NCBI GenBank assembly: GCA_944472155.2
Contig: OX235272.1
Span: 96,230,020 to 96,294,019, forward strand
Length of the DNA stretch: 64,000 bases
From: Trichobilharzia szidati
Lineage: Eukaryota; Platyhelminthes; Trematoda; Strigeidida; Schistosomatidae
Reading direction: 5' to 3'
Below, piece by piece: positions 32,330-43,325 of this stretch. Position 1 is the stretch's first letter; each line of letters begins with the position of its first letter. The position numbers and the translations under genes were made by a program. The notes beneath the pieces were generated by a model, which worked only from the letters and a program-made list of their open reading frames with translations, was not told where the DNA came from and searched no databases.

Positions 32330-33400
32330 CTCTAATATACCTCTGGTGTAAAACATAGACTACTCCTAATAACAGTTTGTTGAAAGAAAGTTGTTCACCG
32401 ACATTCCTATTACTAACTCGGAGCAGCTACTGCTTAAATGTACAACGAATGTCCATTTCCTGTTTAGTAATGAAATATGCAGACAAGTTGATGGAGTAGC
32501 CATGGGATCTTCACTAGTTCCTATATTTCCAAAAATTATTCTAGCAAAAATAGAAAATTGTCAGTTGAAAGATGAAATAGCAAAACCTGTACTGTACTGT
32601 AGTTGAATGGATGTCACTTTCGTAGTGTACGATGAAGGTATGAGTAGTGGTTTGATTCGAAACCATTTCATCAAGGCTTACCCTGCAGTCCATTTCACCT
32701 ATGACGGAGAGTACAGTAACTCTGTACTTTCTTGACGTTTCACCAACGAGGACAATCAGAAACCAAAGCTTCGTACAGATAAAATACAAACGTAATTTGA
32801 TCAGGAGATACACATTTAGAGCCACGTCCATTTGCTCTGAAGAATGTTTAGAGAAAGAACTACACGTCATTTGGGATACACTAGGCAAGAACGGATAGCC
32901 AGCGAAATCTCTAAAAGCCAACATAGGTTATAATAGTCGTATACATGAACTGGCAATAGTGAAAAAAAAACCTTCATTTGTGCGTGTGCAACTCAAGGGA
33001 GATACTCCTACTCAGATTCTGTCCCAGCTTCTAATTACAGCTATAAAGAACACTTTCTGTTGTGGATATTTGTTCCTATACTTCAGTAGCCATCCAGAGG
33101 TCACTCTGAAACTAAAAGACATCTTGCCTAGTCCTAACTCATCCTGAAGCATATTTTGTCTCAACTGTTCCTTTGGTTCATGCTAGACAGGCCGTATGAT
33201 TAAGCAGGTTCATCTACGGAATTGAGAAGTTTTACCAGCTTGGTTCAGTAGGAGTGAAGTCAAATTCACAAAAAGTTCATTTCTGTTATATTTGGTGGAT
33301 ACAGGGTATAGCACTGAAGCTAACATTAACTTCAGGGTTAAATACCACATTTTGAAATTTTATAGTCGTCTACTTTCTACAGTTGATATCACTGAATATG
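32330..33400 (+). pseudogene. Penelope-like element, RT and start of GIY-YIG
   Basis: The frame starts with KLFTDIPI and continues CRQVDGVAMGSSLVPIFPK (normal PLE: YRQ-DGVAMGSPLGP), a stop, then MDVTFVVYDEG (normally YVDDTF; both the preceding residue and D are lost), LFLDVSPTRT, FRATSICSEECLEKELHV, a stop, GYNSRIHELAIVKKKPSFVR, LKGDTPTQILSQLL and KNTFCCGYLFLYFSS. Downstream at 33180-33360 frames with HARQAV and LSRFIYGIEKFY fit the GIY-YIG end. The catalytic aspartates are damaged and stops are present, so it is inactive. It is the longest PLE coding remnant here. Confidence 0.8.
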
Positions 33401-34118
33401 AATAAAATGTTTTGTCTTCCTATTATTATTTTGATTTATTTTGTTTTTTGCTTGAGTCCATTTAGTTGTTGTTTCTTCTCTTTCCCTAATCTATGGATGA
33501 ATTCATCATTTAGCATGAATGCGAAGAAAAAGAGAACTTGCTTCATAAACATTTATAACATTTAAGAAGGAGAAAAGAGAAGGCATGTTGTGTCCTTGCG
33601 TGTATAAGTAGTTATTAGGTTTTTAGAAACTACTAACAACAGGTAGTTAATCAAACGAAATATACATACATATGTCGTGAGAGATAGAGAATGGGAAGGA
33701 GGGAAATTGAACGAAACTGTTCATTACCGTTGTCAATTTTCTGAATTCGTATTATTCTCGAATAGCGTTAGTTAGTTGGTTAGTTAGTTAGTTAGTTAGG
33801 TGAATCAGTCGAGCGTGAATATAACTGAGTTACTTATCCAGTCTATCAAGTTTCATTAGTGAATAGGTAAATCATCTAGAGAGAAAGATGGAGTTGGAGA
33901 AGAACATAGAATCGAGGAGGAAATTCACATTTGAGTGATAGGTACTAATAAAAATGATGTTTTCTGTTCTGTTTCTTTTCGAAAATCCAATGAAGTAAAT
34001 GAAAAGTAAAAACGACTCAACAGTTTTTATCTGAGGTACAATTGATGGAAAGTCATTTGTAAATACATTTAATGAAACCAGTTTTATTTTTATGTATAGC
34101 CTATGCGTGTAAGTTTAT
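33401..34118. other. Gene-free stretch
   Basis: Contains the (TTAG)n run at 33768-33799 and T-rich sequence; no gene signal. Confidence 0.45.
33768..33799. repeat. (GTTA)n microsatellite
   Basis: Repeated GTTA units with one GGTT interruption; these are not TTAGGG telomere repeats. Confidence 0.85.
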
Positions 34119-34492
34119 TGGATGGTTGGAGGCAATGGGCAGGAAGTTTTTGGAGTAGGTTTCATGCTTGTTGGCACTGGTCAGCAAAGAGGAATCTGCA
34201 GCCATGAAGAAACTCATGTCATATCTAATATTGAACCCGGATTACCCATTACTACAATCAGAGGCGTTACCACTGAGGTATTTGGTCTCGTGATTGACCT
34301 CCTGTAAGGCTGCAATAGATAATTTGATTGGACATTAGGCAGCAGATTATGTCATGCGTATAGACAACCGTAGTGAAGACCCACTTAGCGTGGTGGCTAC
34401 ATTGCAGACTTGACTGATCGAATTGTGTCTGCACCAAACAAAGGACTAGACTTACGACACTGGTTACTACCTATTGTCCAATGACAGCTCGT
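34119..34492. mobile_element. W-like inverted pair, diverged
   Basis: 34119-34365 is minus-strand: GATGGTTGGAGGCAATGGGC, hammerhead remnant, GAAACTCATGTC, box A complement TTACCACTGAGGTATT. 34372-34492 is plus-strand: CTTAGCGTGGTGGCTACATT, GACTGATCGAATT, CAAACAAAGGACTAGACTTA. This is the same orientation change as at 3321-3862 and 20148-20614. The ribozyme at 34147-34190 reads CTGACCA with TGAAAC and is decayed. Confidence 0.7.
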
Positions 34493-34508
34493 AAGTTTAC
34501 TTACAAGT

Positions 34509-34765
34509 ATTCATTATACTGTGCGTCGGTGGCATAGCGGTTACGATGCTCGCCGACCATGCACATGGTCTGGGGTTCGATCCCCGGCCGACGCACTCCT
34601 TTACCTCGCTAAGCCAGAAATAACTCTGGTGAAGAGGAGAGGTTGGGCATGAGGCTAGCAACCCCATCCTGTAAAATAAGCACTGCTACAGAAACTTCAA
34701 GCCACTAGTTTGTAGCCCTATGTTCCACTGGGAATGTGAAGGAATAAAACAAATTCATTATACTG
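34509..34765 (+). mobile_element. SINE-A, young full-length copy with target-site duplication
   Basis: A perfect 13-base duplication ATTCATTATACTG flanks the element (34509-34521 and 34753-34765). The head has acceptor-like GCGTCGG and CCGACGC, box A TGGCATAGCGG (34530-34540) and perfect box B GGTTCGATCCC (34574-34584), so its Pol III promoter looks intact. The body is followed by the RTE-like tail GCCCTATGTTCCACT and GGAATAAAAC. It is the least damaged SINE in the window and lies 17 bases after a W-like pair. Confidence 0.92.
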
Positions 34766-36232
34766 AAAATTGAATGACTAACTGAATGGGCACTGAAAAA
34801 TTGAACACTTTTATTACACACTGACGATTGTAAACATTTGTGTGATATTTTTTATCGGGTGGAATCTAGAAAAGAATCCTTGACTAGGTATTTAGAACTT
34901 TCACACTTTATATAAAACGTAATCACTTGTTAAAGTCACAATTATTGAATAAACAGATTTAGAACAGTTTCGTGTGCAAGTAGAACATTAGTTGAGGGAA
35001 GGCTTATAGTTAAAATTAAAGAGAACGAATCAAATTTAAAGTTAAACCCAACAAGGAAAGCTAATACCTTGAGATAACATTAAGAGTGATGATAAATATA
35101 CCATCCATATCCCAGTTCATATGCTTTTCTGTAAAAGAACTTTGACTTTAAGATAATTTAGTAAGTTGGTGGGTTTGAGTGAAAGACTAAGATTCTCAGA
35201 TAACTTGATTATCCTCTCATGATGATTTCAAGCTTGTGTAAAACTGAGGTGAGAATGTGGCAGTTGAATTTTAGCCATGTGATCCCTGGTTCTAGTTATT
35301 CTCCATTTATTACAGTCTGGTCCACCAAATAATCTCATGACCAGCCTTCACACAGCACGTATGGCTTATAGCCTGGTGCATGAGAAATCTGTTGCAAGTG
35401 TTCGAGTTCTCATGACTGGTCTATTTCGTATGCTGAAACATGGACGGGTGGACACAAGACAAGAAATATGTCTAGATATTTTAAACAAATCATGAGTGTA
35501 TGATAGCTCTTCATTTACAGGCAGTTTTGTCAGGAGGTTAACCTTATGGAAGGATTATTGCCTCAGTGTTTCTGTATTGCTTACGACCTGCACAGTTCTA
35601 GAAAAGAAAAAAACTTCGTTAAATGTACACTGTGTGAACTGTAGGTCAAAATAGAAATTGACACTACTTAACCACTTGAATAAAATGTTGATTAATCATC
35701 AATTGGCTCAGTGATATCAATGTTTTGTGACTATTAGTGATCATATTTTTATACAATAGTTTCCCAACAGTAATTATTATAGGATGATGCATTAGATACT
35801 TCTGAGATTTCAGTCTTACAGTTAAGATAATCAACTTAGTAATGTGGTCGCTTCATCTCTTCTTCGGGTAGTAGTAGATTATGTATCTGCTGAGGTATTA
35901 TATCGGTTATCCTGATCCCTGGATTTTCGCAAACGAAAATGTCAAATACTAATTCTGAAGAAACAGTTTCCACCTTGTTTTTCAGAACAACCTAAGAAGT
36001 CTATACTTGGTAGGATGTAAATAGTCAAAGGACGCCTTTACAACACCGAAATATTCAATTTGAAAGCGATACCAGGATTAATACATTTCTCACAGGTGAT
36101 TACAATCAATCAATTTCACTAGGATTTATGTACAGAGAAAAGGAGTATACATGATTGGTCTTTCATTGCTTTGGTGAATGTACTGTGATTTATTACAGTA
36201 AATTGCATAATCCTCAGGCGATTTTAATTCAC
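34766..36232. other. Gene-free stretch
   Basis: AT-rich sequence; no repeat family recognised. Confidence 0.45.
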
Positions 36233-36485
36233 CTGGCTGACTTCTGTATTACGAAAGCCAAGTAAATCATCTATTAGGTCATCTATAAAATTAGTACATA
36301 CCATAGTGTCTTTTTTCAGTTTCTCCCCTATTCTGCCCGAATCTTCTGCCAAGCAATGTGTATTAAGCAACGATAACATAAGAAAAAAATTATTGAGGGT
36401 TCCCGAGAGTGTCACATAAATTAAGCTATCTATGATGTCTTCTTTATTCATTTTTAAATATTTTGATTTCAGATAATTTATGTAT
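36233..36485 (-). CDS. Candidate internal exon, function unknown
   Basis: On the minus strand a long T-rich tract ends in TTGTTAG (acceptor, AG at 36486-36487). A frame open for all 253 bases follows, ending CAG/GTGAAT (donor GT at 36231-36232). It reads YINYLKSKYLKMNKEDIIDS, then MLSLLNTHCLAEDSGRIGEK and KKDTMVCTNFIDDLIDDLLG, ending NTEVSQ. The codon composition is protein-like and no transposon motif is present. The reading phase and both splice signals agree, but no neighbouring exon was found, so this is a weak call. I do not recognise the protein. Confidence 0.3.
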
Positions 36486-37519
36486 CTAACAAAAAAAATG
36501 TATGAAATAAAACGAGATCATTTTACTTCTTTTTGAATCTGATCTTATTTTCCTTGTCAAAACTAATCAGTAAAACACCCACGTGCAAGAATTTCACTTG
36601 CATTCAATCCATGCCCTGTATCTTTCTAAAATTCTTTAGTTTTACTCGTCCACATCATACCTGTATTTGTCCACATGCAATGACTGTCACTTAGTGTTCA
36701 TAGAAATGGACACATATTAAGTAAACTTTCCATTGCTATTACTGCTGTCACTTATCGCAGTTGCGCAAGTTTATTTCGTCTGTTACATTCACATCAGTAT
36801 ACCAGAAACGAGTTTCAGGTGGTAAACTAGTTATTTTTGATTAGTGAGTGACCCACCCTCTTTACTTTGAATATTTACTGCGGATGATTGGTCTCAGCAC
36901 GGTAGAGAACGCTTTGTAGTGAAGCTGTTTGTTTGTAAAAGCGTGTTGACGATGTCATTCGTTCGTTATATGCTATGTACCTTTCAACAGTGATATCCTA
37001 TATAGACAATACGATTTATTGAAAAATTGAGTGAAATCAAGTCCATTTATCAATTTTATACATTCACTGACTGAGCTAAAACAATTGGAGTACCTTAGAA
37101 AGACACAAAATGTAAATTTTTTTATAAGGTAAATTATTTATAAAATTAACATTCTGTGGCTAATTTACTTGACCTTAGAACAAAGTAACATGAGCACTTT
37201 CCAAAAATGTACATGCTAAAATTTACCAAAAACTAATACTGTTTTTTAATCTATTATTCACTAGTGAATAGCTTTCAGATGATTTTAAGGTCGTTCTATT
37301 GGTTAAATTCATGACTGATATAGTTGAAACAGTTGAGTTTAGGAAAAGTTACACGTCAGCGAAACTGGATGGTGGTTGTTCAATATCTTGAATGAGTAGA
37401 ATTCAGAAATTATGTTTCGAAATATGTAATAGATAATCTGAAATTATTTTCACCAACTAGTAATGCTGTTCTAAATAGGTTACTGTGATCTATGCACTAG
37501 GCGACCAGGCACAGTCAGA
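36486..37519. other. Gene-free stretch
   Basis: No recognisable feature. Confidence 0.4.
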
Positions 37520-37524
37520 TTTCA

Positions 37525-37945
37525 TTGCTCCCCAACATCAGTTAGAGAACCATCGGAAACTAGGAAGTAATAGGGAAGTGGTTCCAATCAGCTTTACGAG
37601 TCTTCAACATTTCCCACACACAGCAGAAGTTCAAAATGAGAACCTTCAGGTTAATAGGCGACCATGTTGCCCCTCAGAGATTGGGACTGAATCCAACAGT
37701 TTATGAATTGCTTCTTCAAAGGCGCTATAAATCGCGAATTTTTGAAAGTTAGAATTCATGGGCTATTGGATTTATCCCAGTTTCTGATTGATCACTTAGT
37801 CGCCTATTAATCTGAGGGTCCTGAGTTTAATCTCTAAGTGACCCATAGCCAGCCATTGTTAAAGATTCACAAACTAGAAAGAAGTGTCTACCCATTACTC
37901 CTTAATTTTCAATACTTTTCTAACTTATGTCGGTTTTTGACGTAA
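37525..37945. mobile_element. SINE-H inverted pair
   Basis: The left half (37530-37700) is minus-strand: CATCAGTTAGAGAACCAT (tail complement), ACGAGTCTTCAACATT (hammerhead complement), GAGAACCTTCAGGTTAATAGGCGACC (head complement). The right half (37738-37945) is plus-strand: GTTAGAATTCATGGGCTATT, CTGATTGATCA, AATCTGAGGGTCCTGAGTTTAAT-like head, AAAGATTCACAAACTAG and CAATACTTTTCTAACTTATG. Ribozyme cores are decayed on both sides. Confidence 0.6.
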
Positions 37946-38282
37946 CTCAACTTACAGTTATTCAACTCCCCTAAAAGGAACAGTTGCAAATTTAAAATCA
38001 ATCAAATGTACTTCTTACTCGCTGTTGCACATGCATCAGTTCATTAACTTGTGCATTGAAAAGTGAAAGAAAATTAATTAATTTAATTAATTTGTATCTG
38101 AAATGACAGAGAAAAAAGGTGTCTTACATCTGTTGACGGTTTTATTACATCTCACTGAATAATTATTGTCTTTTATGCACATATACTTTTTCATATAAGT
38201 GCATCTTTGTTTCACTGATCACTTAATTTACTGAGTATTATTACTAGTTTATAAATAATTGGTTACAAGATTGATCAGGAGC
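37946..38282. other. Gene-free stretch
   Basis: No recognisable feature. Confidence 0.4.
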
Positions 38283-38660
38283 TGACATCAGTTAGAGAAC
38301 GATTGAAAAACCGGGGAGTACAGAAAATATGTTTCGTCCTAGTTTGGGACTCTTCACAGTACGCAGCCACTGGCCTTCTCCAAGTCAGGTAAGAGGGCTG
38401 TTACTCGCCCGTGACATTGGCTGGCGGCTGAGCCAAATATTTATTACGAACTGGCAGAAGTTGGAATTCATAGACCATCAGGTCGGCTCGCAGTGGCTTA
38501 AGCGTCAACAAAATCGCCTTGTAACCGGAAAGTCTCGGGTTCGAATCCTGTTGGTGGGTGCGTACCATGAAGAGCCCCAAAGTAGGCAGAAACAGCTGTT
38601 CAGTACTCTCAGGTTTTCCAGTGGTTCTCTAACAGATGTCGACTCGTGATCAATCCTGTA
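38283..38660. mobile_element. SINE-H foldback copy with two hammerhead arms
   Basis: Left arm 38284-38375 and right arm 38558-38651 are inverted copies about 93 bases long. The left arm has minus-strand GTGAAGAGTCCCAAACTAGG, GACGAAAC; the right arm has plus-strand CATGAAGAGCCCC, CAGAAACAGCTGTTCAGTAC and the tail GGTTCTCTAACAGATG. Between them: GACATTGGCTGGCGGCTGAG, CACGAACTGGCAGAAG-like sequence, box A GTGGCTTAAGCG and box B GGGTTCGAATCC with a CTTGTAAC (Thr-like) anticodon segment. The left ribozyme keeps stem II and GAAA but lacks the first core C; the right has lost CT and part of stem II. Confidence 0.75.
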
Positions 38661-39057
38661 AACGATCAAATCCTTGGAAACCTACACTTGATTATAAAAT
38701 GGAATTGGTCTTTAGGTATGGTAAGTCTTCCATTAATAGTATCAGGTAGTCTTCTAAGGAATTATTGCATTGACTTAGTGTAATATAACCTACAGGCAGT
38801 ATTTCCACAGTCACTGGTCAGTTTGCTTGAATCACCGGGCTACCTAGTTTTCGCTCCCAACAAAATACATCAAATTCACTTCATTTCACAATACTTCAAT
38901 GATTTAATTGCCTCGTGCAGGCTGAGTCTGTACTTATGCCCATTTTTCAATTGCCTTTAATCCGTTTCGCTATGGGCTTTTCGAAAGAAATCAAAGGAAA
39001 GTATTTTTGGGGATTGGGTCATGTTTCATCGTGAACAGTATTGCGTCATGTGAATTA
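38661..39057. other. Gene-free stretch
   Basis: No recognisable feature. Confidence 0.4.
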
Positions 39058-39385
39058 TGGTATTTATTATTGTTCCCTTGGGTTACGAGTGGAACACAGG
39101 GCTTCAGCAGCACATCTTTATTTGGTCCTATTCTCTGCAATCCTCTTTATCTGGCTCCAAAATTGCCAACCAGCTTTCATCTCCTTCTCACACGATCTCC
39201 TCCAAGTTACTTTCGGATAATCCACTTATCGCTTCACATTTCGATTCCATTCGAGCAATGATCTGGCGCAAGATGTCACCCGACAGTCTCCTTAGCGCAT
39301 GTCTGATCCATCTCCGTTCTCTTCTCCAAATTTTTTGAGAAATAGGTCCTTCATTAATTCGTTCCCAGAGTTTCTTGTTGCTAAA
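39058..39385 (-). mobile_element. RTE-type LINE, 3' end
   Basis: The minus strand has VEALCSTRNPRE-like residues at the 3' end, a WRRSCEKEMKAGWQFW-like stretch and the CARSLLEWNRNVKR region. The plus-strand frames at 39007-39338 are antisense. It is 5' truncated at about 39385. Confidence 0.8.
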
Positions 39386-39489
39386 CTAGAAATAAATATT
39401 TTACAATAGACCATACCGAAAGTTCTGTGCTCTAATACAAACTTCTTTTTCAGAATGGAGTTATTATCATTGCTGATAATATCGTTAAC

Positions 39490-39600
39490 ATTACTAATAT
39501 TTCGGTGGAGTTGCGTTCTCTGAGCTGGGCAGTTCAGCTGAGAAGATTTCATTGTCCTTCTACATAATGTCTACAGCGTAAGTTTTAATATGAAGTGAAC
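39490..39600 (+). repeat. Unassigned repeat R, copy 3
   Basis: TTGCGTTCTCTGAGCTGGGC, GTTCAGCTGAGAAGATTTCA, TTGTCCTTCTACATAATGTC and AATATGAAGTGAAC follow the same order as 3100-3185. Confidence 0.45.
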
Positions 39601-41884
39601 TTATTTCAGTTTTCCATGAATGAAATATCTGTATCTTTTCTTAAGTTCACTTAAAAGCTGTACCGTTATATAGTATTGTTAAAGGTCAGGGAATTACCAA
39701 GAAGGCCAGTTAATCATTTAATTGGGCGACAGATCATGAATTTACATATTAAGCAAAATAATCAAATACCTTATCCAATAACAATAAGTGATCTGCATCG
39801 TTCAGAAGTGGTTACCATTAAAAAGTCAAAAATTAAAAATGACATGCACTTGGGATCGAGAACATTGTTTTAAAGGGTAAGTAATTCAAACCGAATGAAT
39901 ATAGATTTTATGTCAAGTTACTGTATGAGTTGAAAAATGAAGGGAAAATTTAAAGCTACGGGAATAAAAAGGATTGGACAATCCTCTTTCTTATGCATAA
40001 TTTTAGGATTTTCCTTGTGTATAGCAAGAGCTTTCGCTGTGAACAGAAGATGTTTATTGATTTATATATCGCACTGAATTAAAATAGGCGGAGAAATTAG
40101 CCTTATACACTTTGTTTTTCCCTTTCGAAAATTCACCTGGTGCATGCTTTATTATTTATTTTTCACTGATAATTCAAGGTGAATCAGCTTGTTTTCCCCA
40201 ATACTCTAGAGATTATTTAAGGCAACAGCTGAGGCCTAGAGGTGCACTGATTCATTTTATAATATAAATAATTAAATGCAATGTAATTGTGAAACTCATA
40301 ACCTATCAACACTTTTGAAAAATGAAATAGCCAGTGATGATAATGTGGATATTATTAGTGAGCGTTAGCAGAAGCTTAAAATGGGATAATTAACTTTTCC
40401 AACTGTTGTTCGTTGAACCAATATTTACCTCCCGAAAAGTGAAACCTTAAGAACTGTCAGTCATTTTCATTTTCACCAATATTTGTGCACCCTACATCAT
40501 AAATGGAGGTTATCTGAGAAATTATTGTAAATAAGGCTTTTATCATCTCTGTTTTGTTTTCTCCACCACACATTTTCAATGCTGATACTGGTCAAACAAC
40601 TCAGATTGGAGATCATACCATTCTGTCACACATTTCTGACAGACCAACGAATCAGCGTAGAACTTTGCATAGAGCTGTATCGGCTCATGTAGTCACACTT
40701 TGAAAAAGTAAGCAAAAGAACAGAATAGTTAACATGGAAACCTGGAAGCGAGGTTAAGAATAATCAAGTGAAAATTAACAGAGATTCTCAGAATTTGGAA
40801 GAAGAAAAGGAGTGAACACAACTGTCACACTGTGAACGATTTTCATTTATCTTAAATATTCCTTTCTGATGAAGTTAACCCTTCTTGCATTGCAGTTAGT
40901 GACTTCATGAAATGATTCTATGTTATGACTGGATCACTGTCAACTCACTTTCAGTCTTATCCTATTCTAGTTAACCATGTTGATCAAGAAAGATTGTGTT
41001 TTGGCATATCCTGGCTACCACAACTGATAAAGATTCAATGTCTCACTGACTGCATTCTCCTCTTTAATTCACGATGTACGTGTAATCACGTTTTAACTGA
41101 AAATGTTGCTGCATAGAGCATATACAAGTAAATGAAAGCAGTTATGATAAAGAAAATTGTTGTTTCCATATCTACTACTTTGAGCTGTCATAGCCAGCAC
41201 TCATACAGTGGTATAGAAATAATCGGTATACATTATACACTATGCATCAAAGGTGGTGGAAGGTGACAATTGTTGAGATCTTGGCAAGACAAAAGTACAT
41301 AGACTCGAGTGAGCGGTTAACCAGAGTGAACCTGAACAACCGACTAGATAAGCCTCATTGTACAACCATCATCCTTATCTTGCGTTTCGGTACTATTTTA
41401 ATAATGGGCTTGTAGGAAGGACCAATTATCCAATGTCATATGAAAGCCGGAACCACTATCCACCCGGACGAATGTAGGGGTTACAGACGGTTAAATTCAT
41501 CCATCTATATTAAGAGCATTGTAAATCACTCTTCTGACTTTACTGACTCGCTGATTAGCACGCACAACAATTGTTTAGAACGATTCTGTGGGTATTTGAT
41601 ATGAGAGATAACTTGGTCACGATTAATTTAGGCACAGAACATCGCCATCTTGCATGAACCTTTTTACATTGCGTAATTTGTTTTCTTTAAAACTTTTTCC
41701 AAATAGTGCCTTTGCTTAGTCAGAGTCATTTGGTTGGTCGTTCACTTGGATCGATATAATTCACTATCATCCATATAATGTAACTTTAACTAAAAAGTGT
41801 TCAGTACATCACATATGCCTTATTCGTGCAGTTGTTAATGATATATCTTCATTTTTAAGATGATTGTATCATCAGCCAAATTAT
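39601..41884. other. Long gene-free stretch
   Basis: AT-rich; short frames at 39676-39873 and 40925-41116 show no domain. 41240-41640 is less AT-rich but no family was recognised. Confidence 0.4.
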
Positions 41885-43325
41885 TATTATTATATTATTG
41901 TATCCTTTAATTCCTAGAGGAACATAGGGCTTCAGCCGTGAGTCTCCATTGAGTTCGGTTCTCTGCTACAGTCTTCACCTGGCTCCATATCTGCCCACAC
42001 GTTTTCATCTCCTCTTAACATGACCTCCTTCAAGTCACCTTTGCATTGACGACCAACTCGCCGCTTCCCTTTCGGGTTCCACTCGAGCAATGGCTTGTCT
42101 AGTGATGTCACTTGATGGTTTCTTCAGAGTATGGCTAATCCATCTCCATTTCTTCCTGCATATTTGTTTCACAATCGGTTCCTGTGTTGGTTCGCTCTCA
42201 GAGATCCCTGTTGGTGATCTTTTCTGGCCATCTGATCTTGAGTATTGAGCGAAGACAACTGTTAATGAAGGTCTGTAGTTTGTTTGAGATGCTCTTTATG
42301 GCGCGCCAAGTCTCTGATCCGTATAGTAAGTGGCACTGACTTCACATTGGAGTTGAAAATCCGGATCTTATTTTTGATGCTGAGTATTGTTGACCTCCAC
42401 ACAGACTTGAGAGTAGTGAAAGCTTGTCTTGCTTTTCCGATTCTTGCTTTGATATCCGCATCAGTTCCGTCTGCCTGTAGTTGAAACGATGCTTCCCAGG
42501 TAGGTAGGTAAAAGAGGTTGTTTCTTTCAGGTTCCTTCCATTTATGCTGATTGTTGTCTGTTGTTGTTGTTGCTGTTAGTGGTGTTGCCTAGGAATCTCC
42601 ATCACCTCTCTCTTTACTCTATGTTCACCTGAATGAAGTCCTATCTTTGATGCTTCTTCTGCCAACTTGTTGCTTTTCGCTTGCATATCTTCCAGTTTGT
42701 GGGAAATCAGACATATATCATCGGCGAAGTCCAGATCCTCCAAGTTCATTTTTGTGTGAGTCCATTTTATGCCTGTTTCCTCATTGCCCGCTGTTTGTCG
42801 CATTATCCAATCTACTGCAACCAGGAAAATCATTGGCGATAGTAGACACCCAGCTTGTCTTACTCCTGTCCCCACTTCGAAGGATTCCGTAAGTTTCCCG
42901 TTGTGGATTACTTGGCATGCAGCATTGTCGTACAGCTGTTGGATGAGATGTATAATTGTCGGTGGCACCCCGTAGTAGCGAAGTAGTTTCCAAATCACCT
43001 CTCGATCGACGCTGTCAAAGGCCTTTTCAAAGTCGATGAAGTTGAGATAGAGAGGTAACTGCCATTCCAGGCTTTGTTCAATGATGATCCGTAATGTGGC
43101 GATCTGATCAATGCATGACTTGTTTCTCCTGAATCCAGCCTGTTCCAGTCGAAGTTTTTCATCCAGGGCATGTTTGATTCTCTCCAGGATGATGCGGCTT
43201 AGTATTTTGCTTGGGATAGACAGGAGCATAATTCTGCGCCAGTTTTGCATTGACGTAGGTCTCCTTTCTTTGGTAGTTTGAATAAGTATCCTTTCTTTCA
43301 ATCTACAGCCAAATATCCTAATTCT
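41885..43325 (-). mobile_element. RTE-type LINE, longest copy (RT domain to 3' end)
   Basis: It runs from a truncated 5' edge at about 43325 through the reverse transcriptase domain to the 3' terminus at 41900-41930 (GGAACATAGGGCTTCAGCC on the plus strand). After the open RT frame the C-terminal part is shifted but recognisable: KARIGKARQAFTTLKSVWRS, IRIFNSNVKS, LEWNPKGKRR-like and CGQIWSQVKTVAENRTQW. It is the reference copy for the seven other RTE fragments. The endonuclease is missing. Confidence 0.88.

Noticed and set aside
33768..33799. Telomere-like repeat
   Set aside because: The unit is GTTA, not TTAGGG, and it is short and internal.
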